A stretch of 64,000 bases of DNA from Nephrocerus scutellatus (taxonomy: Eukaryota > Arthropoda > Insecta > Diptera > Pipunculidae). Numbering within the stretch: the first letter of the stretch is position 1; each line of letters begins with the position of its first letter. Of this stretch, positions 31,642 through 43,596 are shown one piece after another. Made by a program: the position numbers and the translations under genes. The stretch spans positions 24,218,669 to 24,282,668 of the forward strand of contig OX352762.1 of the NCBI GenBank assembly GCA_947095585.1, written 5' to 3'. The notes below the pieces were generated by a model, which saw nothing but the letters and a program-made list of their open reading frames with translations, was not told where the DNA came from and searched no databases.

Positions 31642-33373
31642 ATGACCGATTTACAAGCATTTAAAACCCCAAAGCCTCTACCGTTGACGGTGGTAGTCGG
31701 AAATACAATCTTTCGTTTATACACAATGCTGGTGCGTTTTATTTTTCAAATTATTTACGGTGTAAAAGGAGAATCTATGCCAGCCATTACAGATCCGGTT
31801 CTTTTAGAGTCAGCGACGTCTTTAGCGAGGAAAATAAGACACAAGGAGGTAAGTGAAACTAAGAAATTCGCTACAACCTAACAACTGTTGATCAATTAAA
31901 TATTCCTTTTTTTAGCTCACAAGCGTACAAGTCATGGAATCATTTATTCGACGTGTAAAAGAGGTTAATCCACTATTGAATTTTTGTGTCGATGAGCGCT
32001 TCGATGATGCTCTTAGGGAGGCTGCAGCAGTGGATAAATTGATTTCTTCTGAAGAATTTACATTAGATGAATTGGAAAAGACAAAACCTTTCTTGGGCAT
32101 TCCAATTTCAACAAAGGATTGCATAGCTGTTAAGGGTCTCTTGCATACAGCTGGATTGTATGTTAGAAAATCTTTCCGCGCCGAAGAGGACTCTGATGCG
32201 ATTGGTCTTATGCGACAAGCTGGTGCGATTCCATTTTGTTTAACTAATGTCTCCGAAATGTGCATGTGGTGAGTAATAATAGCAGTTATTTCAAATAAAA
32301 TTTTGAATCCTTTGCTTTTAAGGTGGGAAAGTTCGAATACAGTTCATGGCCGCACATGCAATCCCTATGATACAAATCGTATAGTCGGCGGTTCGAGTGG
32401 CGGTGAAGGTTGCATTCAAGCTGCAGCGGCTTCTGCAATTGGTCTTGGTTCCGATATTGGAGGATCTATCCGTATGCCAGCATTTTTCAATGGTGTTTTT
32501 GGGCATAAGCCATCAAAATTTGTAGTTTCCAATAAGGGACAATTTCCTATGCCCTTCAGTTCGGAGCAAGAATCTTTCCTGGCTATCGGACCGATATGTC
32601 GACACGCTGAGGACCTGATGCCAATGTTACGTACAATTTCGGGCAGCAAGGCAAATCTTCTCAAACTCGAAGAGCCTGTCGTTCTAAAAAAAATGAAATT
32701 CTTTTACCAGGAAAGTGATGGCGGTGGACGGTTGGTCTCTTCTGTCGACGCTGATCTTAGGGCAGCTATGCAAAAAGTTGTCTCTCATCTAGAGTCAACT
32801 ATAAATGTTAAGATGGAGCGACTACAAATCGAAAAATTTCGAAAATCTGCTGCCATTTGGTTTGCTAACATGAAAGATGACTCTGGAATGGGATTTGATC
32901 ACCAACTGGCCAACCTAAAGGGTAAAATCAATCCAGTCACAGAGCTACTCAAATGGTCCGTTGGTCTATCAAAGCACACTTTTGTTGGTCTTCTGACCGC
33001 GATTGTCGAAAAATCTCAGGCTCAGCATGGCTCGGCAAAATATAATTATTTGGTCAAGAAACGCAATGAATTAAGAACAGAAATGCAACAGTTGCTTGGA
33101 GAGAATGGTGTCCTACTCTATCCAACACATCCGACAGTTGCGCCATATCACAATGAACCGATTTTTCGACCAATTAACTTTTCATATACGGCAATTGTAA
33201 ACGTTTTAGGATTTCCGGCGACGACGATCCCTTTAGGAAAACTTGGCTCTGAAGGCCTTCCTCTGGGCATTCAAGTTATAGCAAATTTCAATCAAGATCG
33301 TTTGTGTTTAGCTGTAGCCCTAGAACTCGAGAAAGCATTTGGCGGATGGGCACGTCCAGAAATTAAAATTTAA
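31642..33373 (+). CDS. Fatty-acid amide hydrolase 2-like amidase
   Basis: Amidase-signature serine hydrolase of the FAAH2 family, which cleaves fatty-acid amides and is membrane anchored. Exons 31642-31848, 31916-32268 and 32323-33373; 536 aa, matching human FAAH2 (532). A hydrophobic segment at about residues 13-40 is the likely membrane anchor. The Ser-cisSer-Lys triad is visible: Lys136 in PISTKDCIAVKG, Ser211 in VGGSSGGEG and the nucleophile Ser235 in GSDIGGSIRMPAFFNG. The end FGGWARPEIKI is typical. Introns are 67 and 54 bp with GT-AG ends. Insects have several paralogues of this enzyme, so orthology to one is not assigned. Neighbours are transposon debris and give no functional hint. 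Confidence 0.93.
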
Positions 33374-33589
33374 GTTTGGTGTTCATTAAAGGTTACAGGG
33401 GCTTGGAAAGTATTTTTAAAGTGAAGGCTGTATTTAAATTTGAATAACAACAAAATAATCGTTGTTTCACCTATTGTCGTTCCTTTATATGTGTATGAAT
33501 CTACAAATTTAACAATTAAATTTTTAATCTTTTATGTATGAGGGCTATTATAAAAATTATTTCGAAATTGTGAGTATAACTAAATTAAA
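33374..33589 (+). other. 3' flank of the FAAH2-like gene
   Basis: AT-rich DNA that must contain the 3' UTR. No repeat was recognised and no canonical AATAAA was placed with confidence. Confidence 0.4.
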
Positions 33590-33985
33590 AAAAAATGATG
33601 ATGTGGTCACCATACGACTTTCTTTTACTGACGAGCCAGGAATCTAGTAAATGTATAATATATTTTTTTTTGTAATTTTTTTTGCATTTTCGCATAGTAG
33701 TTTACTACTACGACTACCACTTCCGTTTGGCCGATTTCCGCCAAAATCAACTGGGCCCTCCCAAAAAGCTTAAATATGAATTTTCGTCTTAAACAATTCA
33801 GCCGTCTGGGCTGTAGAGTGGACACAGAGCCACAGACACACAGACAGACAGTGAAATTTTTTTTTTTTGCTTTTTTGACTCAGGAGCTACAGTAATGGGT
33901 AAATCTGCAAAAATCCAAAGCTCGAAAATGTCCATGATTACTATACTTACTTTTAATACTAGTAAAAGAAAGTAAAAATGTATCA
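33590..33985 (-). repeat. Dispersed repeat family B, reversed copy
   Basis: Complement of the family B order: CCACTTCCGTTTGGCCGATT, CCAAAATCAACTGGG, GCCGTCTGGGCTGTAGAGTG, a GACACACAGACAGACAG stretch, AATGGGTAAATCTGCAAA and a final ACTTTTAATACTAGTAAAAG palindrome near 33950. Confidence 0.65.
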
Positions 33986-34369
33986 TAGCAATTGAATGAA
34001 TGCATTAAATATAAATTGGAAATAACTTTAAGATCGTTGTGGGTGTGTATTTGTCATATGAATTTGCTGATATCTATCAATATATTGGTTGATAATCGGA
34101 ATGGCCATTAATAATTAAACAAAGGCCTCTAAAAAAGTATTTGAAGGCTCTTACTGGACAACTTTCGTTATTGAGATGGTTAATCAAATAAAGCCTAATA
34201 CTACCTTGAATAATGCAGAAAAGTTAGAAATGTTAGCGAACAAAAGAGATTTTTCGTGCTGACGCCCAATCTTATTTCGCATTTCTAACGATAGACAATG
34301 CAATAAAAACATAACTGCTATTGACTGTTTCTAGACTTTAAAACCACTATTATAGCAGAGTCTTAGTAA

Positions 34370-34640
34370 AACTTTATGAAGCCATTAGAGAATTCGGCTT
34401 GCAAATACGACCATGTTTACGACGACTAATGTTATAAACCATGTAAAGATATCAGATTCTTGATAGTGATTGAACATCTCTAACGGCTTCCAGGGGATTA
34501 ACTGGCCTGTGTAAACTTCATTGGAGTAGATCTCAGCAACATATGAGGGCTGAGAACGACCTTTTTTGCTGTGTTCACACATGTACATGTCCAGAGGCCA
34601 GCATTCCTGGCACTGAGCGAAACTTAGGTATTAGATAACT
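34370..34640 (+). mobile_element. RTE-like fragment
   Basis: AAGCCATTAGAGAATTCGGC and ACTAATGTTATAAACCATGT match 7640-7715 of the RTE element with substitutions. No open frame remains. 33986-34369 before it is empty AT-rich DNA. Confidence 0.5.
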
Positions 34641-34739
34641 CCTATAACTCGGAATTAAATCTGCCTAGGTATAACTTGGTGCCATTATTTTTCCCCCTGA
34701 CGCGGACTGGCAATTTATGTCCGTAGTGATGCTATATTT

Positions 34740-35410
34740 CAACTTTGCCTCAATTCAGGCAATGTTCCAATCCGGAATTTAATTTCATATGGCTCAAAGT
34801 GAAGGTTCGAAATCTTAATATACACTACTGTTTCTTCTATAGAAGCCCCAATTTAGACTATGTTTCAACTCGTAATGAGTTTGATGCACTGTCTGATTCA
34901 ATTGCAAGAATTGTTACAAAATACGTGTATCGTAAAAATGAAATTTTTATTGCGGGCAATTACAATATTCACAATTCCGGGTGGCTTTGCCATTCCGGCC
35001 AGACAACACTCGAAGGAAGCTGTGTTGAGATATTCGCTGAGTTTAAGCAGCTTACTTAGCTTATAAATGATCCTACAAGAATACCTAATATTGCAAATCA
35101 TTCCAGAAACACCCTTGACTTTTTCCTTACCTCTCGTCCGATAAATACTCCGTCAATGTATTATCGCCTCTAGGCTCATCAGCTAATTTTTCGTTAATAA
35201 ACCACCCAGTTAGAGAAAAAACTCAAAAAAAAAAACAGTATGCCAATACGAGAAAGCCAATTGGGATGGGTTTAACAACTTGTTTGGGAGCATTAAACGG
35301 TCGTTATTTTTTTGCGATAGCAACTTGGATGCCGCCGCTGATGCAATCACAAACATCATCCTTATTGGTATGAGAGACTTTATCCCCTCCAGGAATAAGT
35401 CTGTCAAACC
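34740..35410 (+). mobile_element. Endonuclease region of a jockey-like element
   Basis: 34745-35059 and following broken frames give FYRSPNLDYVSTRNEF, EIFIAGNYNIHNSGWLCHSG and LINDPTRIPNIANHSRNTLD with DFFLTSRP, the APE-type endonuclease of non-LTR elements. The usual AGDFN motif reads AGNYN here, so a catalytic Asp is lost. About 35260-35410 continues with FNNLFGSIKRSLFFCDSN. Confidence 0.7.
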
Positions 35411-35419
35411 AAAAGAGGA

Positions 35420-35720
35420 TGGGTTGTATGACTCGAGCTGTAATGAGGCTTCTAGGATTAGAGAGGTATACTTTCCTTGTTATGCTGTCAAGGTCAGAAT
35501 TTAACGTGCTTAACGTATGTTGTTGTTCAAATTCCACTTGCGATGTAGAGGTGCGTGCAGAAAGCGAAAGAATAAATTGGATTAGAAGTAGCGAACAGGA
35601 GATCATTAATGAAAATGAGAAAAAGTGTCGGAGACAAAACAGAGCCTTGGGGAACACCGGTGTTTATGCGATGAACATTGGCAATGCGATTGAAAAGTTC
35701 TTTAACGTTTTCTGAACTCG
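35420..35720 (-). mobile_element. Jockey-like RT fragment around the catalytic site
   Basis: The minus strand matches 16690-16790 and 15960-16110: an end of the palm with CLRHFFSFSLMISCSLLLIQ in the shifted frame, and [14 protein letters not shown]. It lies back to back with the + strand endonuclease fragment at 34740-35410, so the two belong to different insertions or a rearrangement. Confidence 0.6.
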
Positions 35721-35959
35721 GCTTGCTATTTGAAGCATATTTTGTGATCTATGTAAGGATGCTCTGAGGCAATTATTTGACAATCTGTATTATCTGAATT
35801 ATTATTATTGTTGTTGTAGCTACTGCAGGCCTGAAACGAGATCAAGAGGAAGCTTTCATTCACAGTACAAATAAACCTATTAACTTTCGCAGTGTACTTA
35901 AATGAACTAAAGACTCATGGCAAGCAAAGCAGATAGAAAATAGAATTCCTTATACTAAT

Positions 35960-37560
35960 TAGATGTACTAAATGTGGTGCATAGTCATCGAGTTATGTTG
36001 GCAGGCCAAGAAAAGATGCCGCGCCAACAGGGTTGGACCACAATCTGCAACGTCCAAATCTGTTGGGTGAAGGGGGCAGAGGAAAAGGTTGTTGGTAGTA
36101 TGGGTGCCTTGGTTACAGTCCGGGCAGAGATCATTGGTGCCGGTGATAATGCGAGCTTTATAGCTCTGAAGCATACGCCACCAACCCGACTGAAGTTGTG
36201 CCAGGGTTGTGTTGGTTTCTCTGGGCAGCGACTTTTCGCTGTTATTTATGATGGGATGTGTACCAAGGACCTTTTAACCTTGCTTGAGGAGACTGCTGCA
36301 GAGACACAAACATAGTGTATACTATTAGAGGCTGAACGGACAGTGGCGGGATTCCAGGTGTCCGGTATGACTGGGTTTATGCAGTCTCTGTACGTCCTGA
36401 TGTCTTGGCGTATGCAGCATGAAGGCATCTCACTGACAGTAATGTATCCCCGAGGGGACCGCTGTATCTTGCTTTTGCTGGAATATAAATCAAGGGTCGT
36501 CGGTGCTTAGAGTATACTCCGGATGAGTAATGTCTTCGTACTTGAGACCCGAAGTGGACTACTGGTACTTAGAATTACCTTATGGGCAAGTCTTCGTATT
36601 TAGTGGTTCATTTCGTACAATACTACAGGTCTGTGTTAAGGGACAGACAGGAATAGTTATATTCCAAAGACCTAGGAATGCCTGTTTATCTTAGTGATAG
36701 GGTTCGAATTTCAGGACGATGTGCTGCCAGGGTTGAAGGGCTCTATTTTGTCTGGACTGGATATTATTTAATTGAGTGTCACTTGAAAATGACATCCAGA
36801 TGGGGGCGGCGTAGTTAATAATTGAGAGCCAATAGCTTTATACGTCGTCACAGGAACTTCTTTTTCAATACCCTATGCGGTCCCGGCTAGGGCGCTTAGA
36901 TCCCTATTACGACTGCGTGCCTACAGAAAGTAAGGAGGTTGTCGATTGTCCTTTTCTTAAAGAATTCAGATAGCTCATTCAGGTAGGAATTTATCCCATG
37001 TGTAACCTCGTTTACATCTGCACCGAAGGCAGCAACAGAGCAATCATCAGTGTAAGTGATCAGTTTAACGCCAGTAGGAGGAGTAGGGAGCATCGAGACA
37101 TAGAAATTTAATAAGATGGGAGAGGGAACCCCTCATTGTGAGACTCCCATCTTGAGTTTCCGATGCTTTGAGCAGGAAATTCTGAATTCCACATATGCGC
37201 TCCTGCCATTTATGTAAGCTGACAGGAACCTTTTGATGGAGTCGGGGAGAGTGGAACTCAGGATGTCCTGTAGAAGGATAGAGTGGTTAACCGTGTCGAA
37301 AGCCTTGGATAAATCGAGTTCCACGACAGCAGTGCGCCAGTGCGTACGATGGTGATAACGACCGTCCGCAATATGGGTCGTCAACTCCGTTAAGGCAGTT
37401 GTAGCGCTGCGATGTTTCCTAAAGCCGTGTTGATGGAAGGCGAGACTCAAATGTTGATGAAGACGGGATGAGGAGAGTCGCTAAAGTTTTGACTATACGA
37501 GAGAGCAGCGAAATTGGTCTATAAGACGTTCTTTTGTGGGCGTGTTTGCTAGGTTTAAAA
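35960..37560 (-). mobile_element. Non-LTR retrotransposon, RT and C-terminal zinc knuckle
   Basis: The minus strand reads HQHGFRKHRSATTALTELTT, VELDLSKAFDTVNHSILLQD, KMGVSQ, then after a stop a VKLITYTDDCSVAAFGADVN frame with the catalytic YTDD. 36174-35968 gives CPDCNQGTHTTNNLFLCPLH, a C-terminal zinc knuckle. 36400-36850 between them is too degraded to read. This is a different family from the other jockey-like pieces in the window. Confidence 0.75.
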
Positions 37561-37839
37561 CTTTTTTGCTTTTTTTGCTAGATAATCAAAGCTGGAGCTA
37601 TTCAACATTAACATGGAAATCCCGTACGGCCCAAGTGCCTTGGCAGGTTTAGCCTTCCTTATGGCATCTTACACCTCAAGAGCCATGAAAGCAGGGTGGT
37701 TTAGGTAGCATTTTTACGCTTTTAGTTTGTGTAAAACAGGACGAATTTGTTTTGTTCCTAGAATCGTAATCGTTGACAAGGACACAACAAGTCAGCCGCG
37801 CTCAATGTCAAAAACAGCGTAAGTACGCCAAGTTGTAAA

Positions 37840-38100
37840 ACTATGCTTTTAATTCCATTCGAGTACTTTATCCGTTATTTTACAGCCAATGTGAAGGAGT
37901 CGTTTCATCATCGCTTGATATGATTTACTTTTTACTTCACGTAACAGTTCATTTACGGTGCCTGGCGAATTGTGAATGTTTCCGTAAATTGTTCCTCTTT
38001 GCAATGCATCATGTTTTTGAATTGTATTTAAGCAAAAGTAAGGAAATCTTGGAACCTGTGAAAAGCGTTGGTCAGATTGTCGTAGCAAATAAAGTGCCTA
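37840..38100 (-). pseudogene. Possible C-terminal transposase scrap
   Basis: A 79-codon minus frame with YGNIHNSPGTVNELLREVKS and LLHIGCKITDKVLEWN. This resembles the extreme C-terminus of mariner-like or similar transposases, where a short conserved helix follows the last catalytic residue. The call is weak, because no catalytic residue and no TIR are seen. Confidence 0.3.
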
Positions 38101-39100
38101 TTCTCTGAATGTTACTTTATCATTTCGCTTTAACAGCAGGAAATAAATGAGGAAACGCTGTAACTATATAACCTCTATTGTAAATTTCGTGGATGGGATT
38201 TGGATTTCCCTGCGGCCAGTTTAGGACTTCTGCCTTCGAGTTTCCAGCATATGAATTCCATTTTGAGTTACTTGATGTTTTTCTATAACTTCAGCAAAAC
38301 TTAAACTTCTTCTAAATACCTCAAATGATTTGCTATACTTCCGTCAACAGACATCAAAGCGACTGTGGTATGTTTATGGTTATATCGTAATATAACGGAT
38401 TTTTTTTGCTTTAGCAATATTGAAGCATTAAATACTTTCGCTCTTCTGCCTGAACGTCGCCCTTTAACAATTGCAAGTTCTTCTGGAAATAAAGGTAATG
38501 ATGTTGCGATGGAATATGTTGTTCAATGTTCAGAATATTTATATATGCCTGTATTACCTTAAACCTATAAACGCTCGGAGTTTAACCCCTCACATTACTA
38601 ATTGAATTCTTCCATTCAACATTTGTTAAATAGGTTAGGTTGCGGTGGCGGGGAGTTAAAAGGCATTTGTTAAATAGGTGTCATGCCTTTTAACTTTTTT
38701 TGTTTTATTGTTGGAAGCTGAAAACTTCATAGGCATGCATCACACAAAACATTATTTTTGCTGGTAAGCTTTTAGTTTAGACATTGGTTGCAGTTTTTGT
38801 ACGAATGGCTCAATAGTTTACCCTAAAACGAATCATTATTCGCATGAATGCTGATCGACTTCGATATTTGCAACTTCAATTCGAACCCTTTTGGCTTCAA
38901 TCTCCATAGAATTTGCCGTCTGCCGACCAAATCGACGTCTGCGCTGTGGAAGCATTAGTGTGTTGTCTGCAAAAATACATTCGTCTGAAGTCGGTATCTT
39001 TTCGTAAAAATGTGCTCAAACCGCCTTTGAAATTACCATTAAGTGTTTTTAATTCACGTCAATATTATGTTAAAATCTAATTAAAATAATTTCATTGATA
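38101..39100. other. Unassigned DNA with one anonymous frame
   Basis: No recognised gene. 38398-38562 (+) holds an ORF preceded by TTTTTTTTGCTTTAG, a good acceptor, and reading NIEALNTFALLPERRPLTIA. It may be an orphan exon or chance. 38630-38690 has a short direct repeat of CATTTGTTAAATAGGT. Confidence 0.3.
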
Positions 39101-39109
39101 ACAAGCGGA

Positions 39110-39420
39110 AATACCCAGCGTTGCCTGGCTGCCCCCATCACACTACCGCCCTCCCACATACGACCAATACCCACCTTGAGATGGGGCACTAAATCAAATG
39201 CACACTCTTCGAGTCGATCTCACACAAAAAATACCTATCCACCCACCACGTCAACCCTCTTAATACCATAATCCCACTATCCCACTGCAAACATCCATCA
39301 CAATCGTCCCCACGACATCCTAAAGTTTCAGCAATATCGGATGAACGGTCTTCGAGTTAAGCGTGAACAGACATACAGACAACGTTTCATTCTTATATAT
39401 TAAGATTTTGAAAAAACGCT
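39110..39420. repeat. Dispersed repeat with an ATACCCAGCGTTGCCTGGCT hairpin
   Basis: The head forms a short hairpin around CCCAGCGTTGCCTGG. The tail reads TTCAGCAATATCGGATGAAC, GTGAACAGACATACAGACAA and ends TATATATTAAGATT. This kind of head and tail is common in interspersed arthropod repeats. No coding capacity; class unknown. Confidence 0.45.
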
Positions 39421-39479
39421 CGCTTTTAAGATTTTCTTACAGACACAAGTCTTTAAAGGATTTTCTCACAGAGAATCGT

Positions 39480-40360
39480 TTTTAAATTCTCTATATTAAC
39501 TTCACTTGCCCGTGGCTGGCTGGCTGGCCAAATCTTGTGATCAATTTTTAACCCACTTCCTACAGCCCGATTTTATTGAAATTTTGCACACATGTATATC
39601 TCCCAAGACAACACTTTCTATTAAAATTTGAGGCCGCGGGGTCGGGGGCTCTCATACAAATATTTTACAAAATTTACCCGATTTTCTTTAAATTTTGTAC
39701 ACATGTGTATCTTCGATGGAAAACACTTTTCGTAATTTGGAGCGATCGGCCCCTTGGGGACCCCAATATACAATTTTTAAATATCGCTATATCGCATCAG
39801 ATCACGGTAAAGTCTGAGCTCTGTTCTTTGTGAGCAGCGCTGTTCGCAGCCGCTGCGTCATTTGTGAATGATTTGGCCACAAAACGAGCACGCAGTGTGT
39901 GTGTTTGTGTGTGTGTGTGTATCCCCGATTAGAGAATTTACAAGAAAAATTTTAATTTTTATGGGTTGTTTTTTTAGTAATAATTTTATCAACATAATTT
40001 CACCAAAAAAAAAAACAATCCACAAAAATTAAAATTTTTCAGATAAATTCTCTATTAACCAAATTTATAATGATTCCACTATAAATGCTAAAAAATAAAA
40101 ACACATACGAGGCACTGCCACGCTCCACACAGCGCACACAGTGATTATGGTATAGCGTGATCTGATGCCGCTATATGACATGATTTTGAAAAATAAAATT
40201 TGTATGGGAGCCTCCCGACCCAGGGGCACGATAACTGCCAAATTTTAATAGAAAGTATTGTCACCGGAAATACACATGTGTGTAAAGTTTCAATTAAGTC
40301 GGGCTTTGGAATGTGGGTTAAAAATTGATCACAATATTCCACCAGCCACACGAAGTAAAA
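39480..40360. repeat. Dispersed repeat family A, two halves in opposite orientation
   Basis: 39480-39800 (+) repeats the order GTGGCTGGCTGGCTGGCC, AATTTTTAACCCACTTCC, CACACATGTATATCTCC and GGGGTCGGGGGCTCTC. 40180-40360 is the reverse order ending AATGTGGGTTAAAAATTGAT. Between them TTACAAGAAAAATTTTAATT (39940) faces AATTAAAATTTTTCAGATAA (40027), a further inverted pair. A GTGTGTTTGTGTGTGTGTGT microsatellite is at 39897-39917. Confidence 0.6.
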
Positions 40361-41390
40361 AAAGATTTTCGCACAGACAAATTACATCTGTCTGTTTCAA
40401 AAAAAAAAACTGAAGTGTTGAAACAAATCAGAAAAACCCAAAAGTACTCCATACTCGAAGTTTCAGACATTTTTGATCCCAAAAACAAAAAAAATGTCCA
40501 TGTAGTTAAAAAATATTTTTTAAGGATTTTCTTTCTGCCACTAGTTTTTTAGTTGAAAATTTTTTTTATCTATCTATTTATATACATAAAAGTGAAACTT
40601 TGTGTGTATGTATGGATGTATGTATATTCCGTTTGGACTGCCAAACCCTTAAAATAATTGCGTTAAAACTTTGTGTAGGGGTTTAATATCATAATGACCA
40701 CTTAATAGGCATATTTTAAAAGCGGTCCGACTCCTGGGCCAAGGAGTCACCATACTAATTGTTTTTACAAATTATGAATTTCTTAGATTTTTTTTCAAAT
40801 ATTTTAATATATTGTCCAGAAAACGAACCCGTCATGAAACTGGATCACAAGCGCACAAAGTGCTCTCATTGCAAGCCTCAAATAAAGTAAGACACTGTTA
40901 TGCTTCAATACTTCAAGTTATTATAAAAAAATTAAAATGCTATGCTATGCTTTTTCATAAAAATAAATCATTTTTTAAATAAATGGAAAATAAAAAATCA
41001 AAATAATTGTTACCAAATATAATTGCCAATTAAATTATTTATTGCTCCAACAGAAAATACAACTAAACTTCAATTCACAGAAATATGTACACATATTTAA
41101 GTTTTTATCAAAATTAATTCAGGAGGGACAAATAACCAAGCCCCTGATAAAATGTTGTCCATTTAATATGTATTTTTATGCATTTGATTTAGATAAAGTA
41201 ATGATTTCAGAAATGCGAAAAATTCAAAACAAAGGGAGCCTTATGAGGTATTTTATATTATATTTTGACATTAAGGAACGTGTTTTTAAAAGAAAATAAA
41301 AAATGCTTAGCTCGTAACAACGAAACTTGACTAAAAGTTTACAATTATACTCGTATAAAATGTAATGATATTAGACCAAGTTTTTGCTCG
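40361..41390. other. Unassigned AT-rich DNA 3' of Den1
   Basis: No gene recognised. 41042-41299 (+) is an 85-codon lysine/phenylalanine-rich frame with no family resemblance. 40590-40630 has a GTGTGTATGTATGGATGTAT microsatellite-like run. Confidence 0.35.
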
Positions 41391-41396
41391 AGTTGC

Positions 41397-42047
41397 TTAG
41401 ACTTTACCGCCGAGCGTGACGATCAATTTCAACAGCTCTCCGCGTTTCGCGCTTATTGTATCATGGTGCACAGGACCAACTCCATCGACACATTCATAGC
41501 GGTTCACATAGTCAGCAATATTATCAGTCATGCACAAAACATGAATACCACAATCGTAGCCATTTGCTTGCTGTAAACACCGTATTGGTTTCATATGACA
41601 ATGCCGACAATTTAACACATCCTTAATACGATTAACAAACTGTTGTGATGCATCGGAATTCGAGTTGCCCCACGAGTCAAAATGAAAGAAAGTCTTTTCG
41701 GGTCGTGAGAAAACAAGCAGACTCCAATGAGTGCCGCCTGCATGTGTTGATTCATTATCATTTAAAGCAAAGAAAATAAATGGTATTTTAGGGGCATTTA
41801 ATTGTCCCAAGAGCATTTCAAGCTCGGTATCGTCCATCATTTTCATGCATTGTGTTACCTCCGGGGGCACAAAAAGTATATCGGAATTTGTCTTGTATTT
41901 TACTCGTTCCAAATATTCAAAGTAGAACGAAATGATTTGATCATTCAACCAGTGGGGCCCCTGCAGCAGCTGAATATCCGATACCCTCAAGCAGGTTTCG
42001 TTGAAACTCAGCGCTATTGGATCGGCACGAGAATATCCCGAACTCAT
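41397..42047 (-). CDS. Den1: NEDD8-specific protease Den1/SENP8
   Basis: Cysteine protease of the ULP/SENP (C48) family that processes NEDD8 precursor and removes NEDD8 from proteins other than cullins. Intronless, 216 aa, matching human SENP8 (212). LQGPHWLNDQIISFYFEYLE is the conserved N-terminal block. The triad is complete: His107 in GGTHWSLLVF, Asp124 in FHFDSWGNS and Cys166 in NGYDCGIHVL, with the oxyanion Gln at about 160. The start is the first ATG after an A/T-rich leader. It stands alone between repeats. The single-exon form is usual for small family members or could reflect old retroposition. No poly(A) tract marks a recent one. Confidence 0.93.
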   Translation of the reverse strand: MSSGYSRADPIALSFNETCLRVSDIQLLQGPHWLNDQIISFYFEYLERVKYKTNSDILFVPPEVTQCMKMMDDTELEMLLGQLNAPKIPFIFFALNDNESTHAGGTHWSLLVFSRPEKTFFHFDSWGNSNSDASQQFVNRIKDVLNCRHCHMKPIRCLQQANGYDCGIHVLCMTDNIADYVNRYECVDGVGPVHHDTISAKRGELLKLIVTLGGKV

Positions 42048-42689
42048 TTTTTTATTTTTTTAATGGTCGCGATATGTTGCGAAAAAGTTCTTCACTTGCG
42101 CCTGTGGGACAAAAGGAACTTCGATAACCATAATGGTATTCATTGAATAATGCAGTAGTTGCGTTTTTACCTCTTTAAGCAAAATTCCACTTGGCCTTTA
42201 ATGAAAAATAGTTTTCTGTTTTTGGAACTTTATAGAATTGTGTTATAAAAAAATTTGATTTTCTGTAACAGAAATAAAAAAAACTCAATTAGTAGCCGGT
42301 GTCGCGCAATAAATATGCGAGTTTCCTACAATTGAACGCAGTTTGGATGAGAAGGATGACAGCTGTTGACTGTCATTTCATGGTCGTCTAGTGTTTAGTA
42401 ATAAATTCAGCTAATTCACAAGGCCTACTTTACAAAGTAGTGCACATCTAATAATTTTCTATAATTCTACTAAGGGACCTAATACAGATTGTTCTAGGTT
42501 CTACTTACAACAACTATTAACAGCCTGGTGAAATGAAAAATGGCCCACACTATATTTAATTAAAGTATTTGCTTAATGTTTACTACACAACGTATCGTAT
42601 ATTTTCCGATGTTTACAATTTTTTTTCTGTTTTTTAACTACACGATAGATCTTTGACAGCTGTTTTGCTCATTGGTTTAGTTTTTAGTA
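42048..42689 (-). promoter_or_regulatory. 5' flank of Den1
   Basis: Should contain the Den1 promoter and 5' UTR. No repeat was recognised up to the MITE at 42690, and no clear TATA box. Confidence 0.35.
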
Positions 42690-42832
42690 GCTTTACAGCT
42701 GTGTTTTATATGGAATCCGAATCCGAATTCGAATGTCAAAACCAGCCAAACAGGAGGTTTTTAAATTCCCAAGAAGGAATTCGACAGTGCAATTGTTGTA
42801 ATTCCCAATTCGAATTCAATAAAATACAACTT
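42690..42832 (-). mobile_element. AGCTGT-family MITE, reversed copy
   Basis: Starts ACAGCTGTGTTTTATATGG, holds CCGAATTCGAATGTCAAAAC, CCAGCCAAACAGGAGG and AAGAAGGAATTCGACAGTGC, and ends near ATAAAATACAA. This is the complement of 1582-1722 with about 10 percent change by eye. The overlapping 109-codon frame is an accident of the element. Confidence 0.6.
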
Positions 42833-43302
42833 ACATTTCCATTCATAAATCATAATTCGTTACAGAAAGGTTCTATATACGAAAATCTAAGTTGGTGTCT
42901 ACACGATGGTTATAGAATCTTTAAGTACGGTACTAATTATGAGTTACGTTTTATTATTTTGTTACAGTTAATTGGTCGATAATGATAAATGTTTGCTAAA
43001 AATTAAATTAAGTCAAATGAAATAAGGTACATTATTTTTTTAATAAATAATCTTCTTTGTTATATTTTGATACAAACAATTTTTAAAATAAAAAACAACT
43101 TTTAAAATAAAAAACAATTTTTTTCAATAGAATTTTAATTATTTTTTTTTTTAAACCATAGGCATTTTTACTTTAGTCCCTGTGCAGATGCGACTAGGAT
43201 ACTAAGTAAAACAAATAAAGCAGACAACCAAAATTACGCAAGAATGAAACAAAAAAAAACATCGAATAACGTCATGGCCACTTGGCGACGCTTATAGAAT
43301 AA

Positions 43303-43567
43303 TAATGTTAATTTTTTTTTCGTAAAACTCTACCCCAGAATCGCGCTCGACCCCAGAACTTTTCAAAAAGGAATTCGAACATGAAAGGCGAAAATCTTTT
43401 GTTTACATTTTTTTTGCTGCATGTGTTGTTGTTGTGTTAGTATAAAGAGGGGTAAATCTCCCAAAATATCGAGAGCTGTTTTAGCTCTACGCTAGAGGCA
43501 TTTTGAAGGGGAAACGAAACGAAACGAAAAATCTGGGGCAGAGTTTGACGAAAAAAAATTAACATAA
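43303..43567. mobile_element. MITE-like element with about 30-bp inverted ends
   Basis: TGTTAATTTTTTTTTCGT at the left, followed by AAAACTCTACCCCA, faces TGGGGCAGAGTTTGACGAAA and AAAAATTAACATA at the right. There are two or three mismatches. The interior is about 200 bp, non-coding, with a GAAACGAAACGAAACG run near 43512. 42833-43302 before it is A/T-rich and empty. Confidence 0.5.
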
Positions 43568-43596
43568 GATTCACGGACGCCAGATTCATAATTTGG

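Noticed and set aside
31912..32664. Minus-strand ORFs of 62-117 codons
   Set aside because: They are shadows antisense to the FAAH2-like exons.
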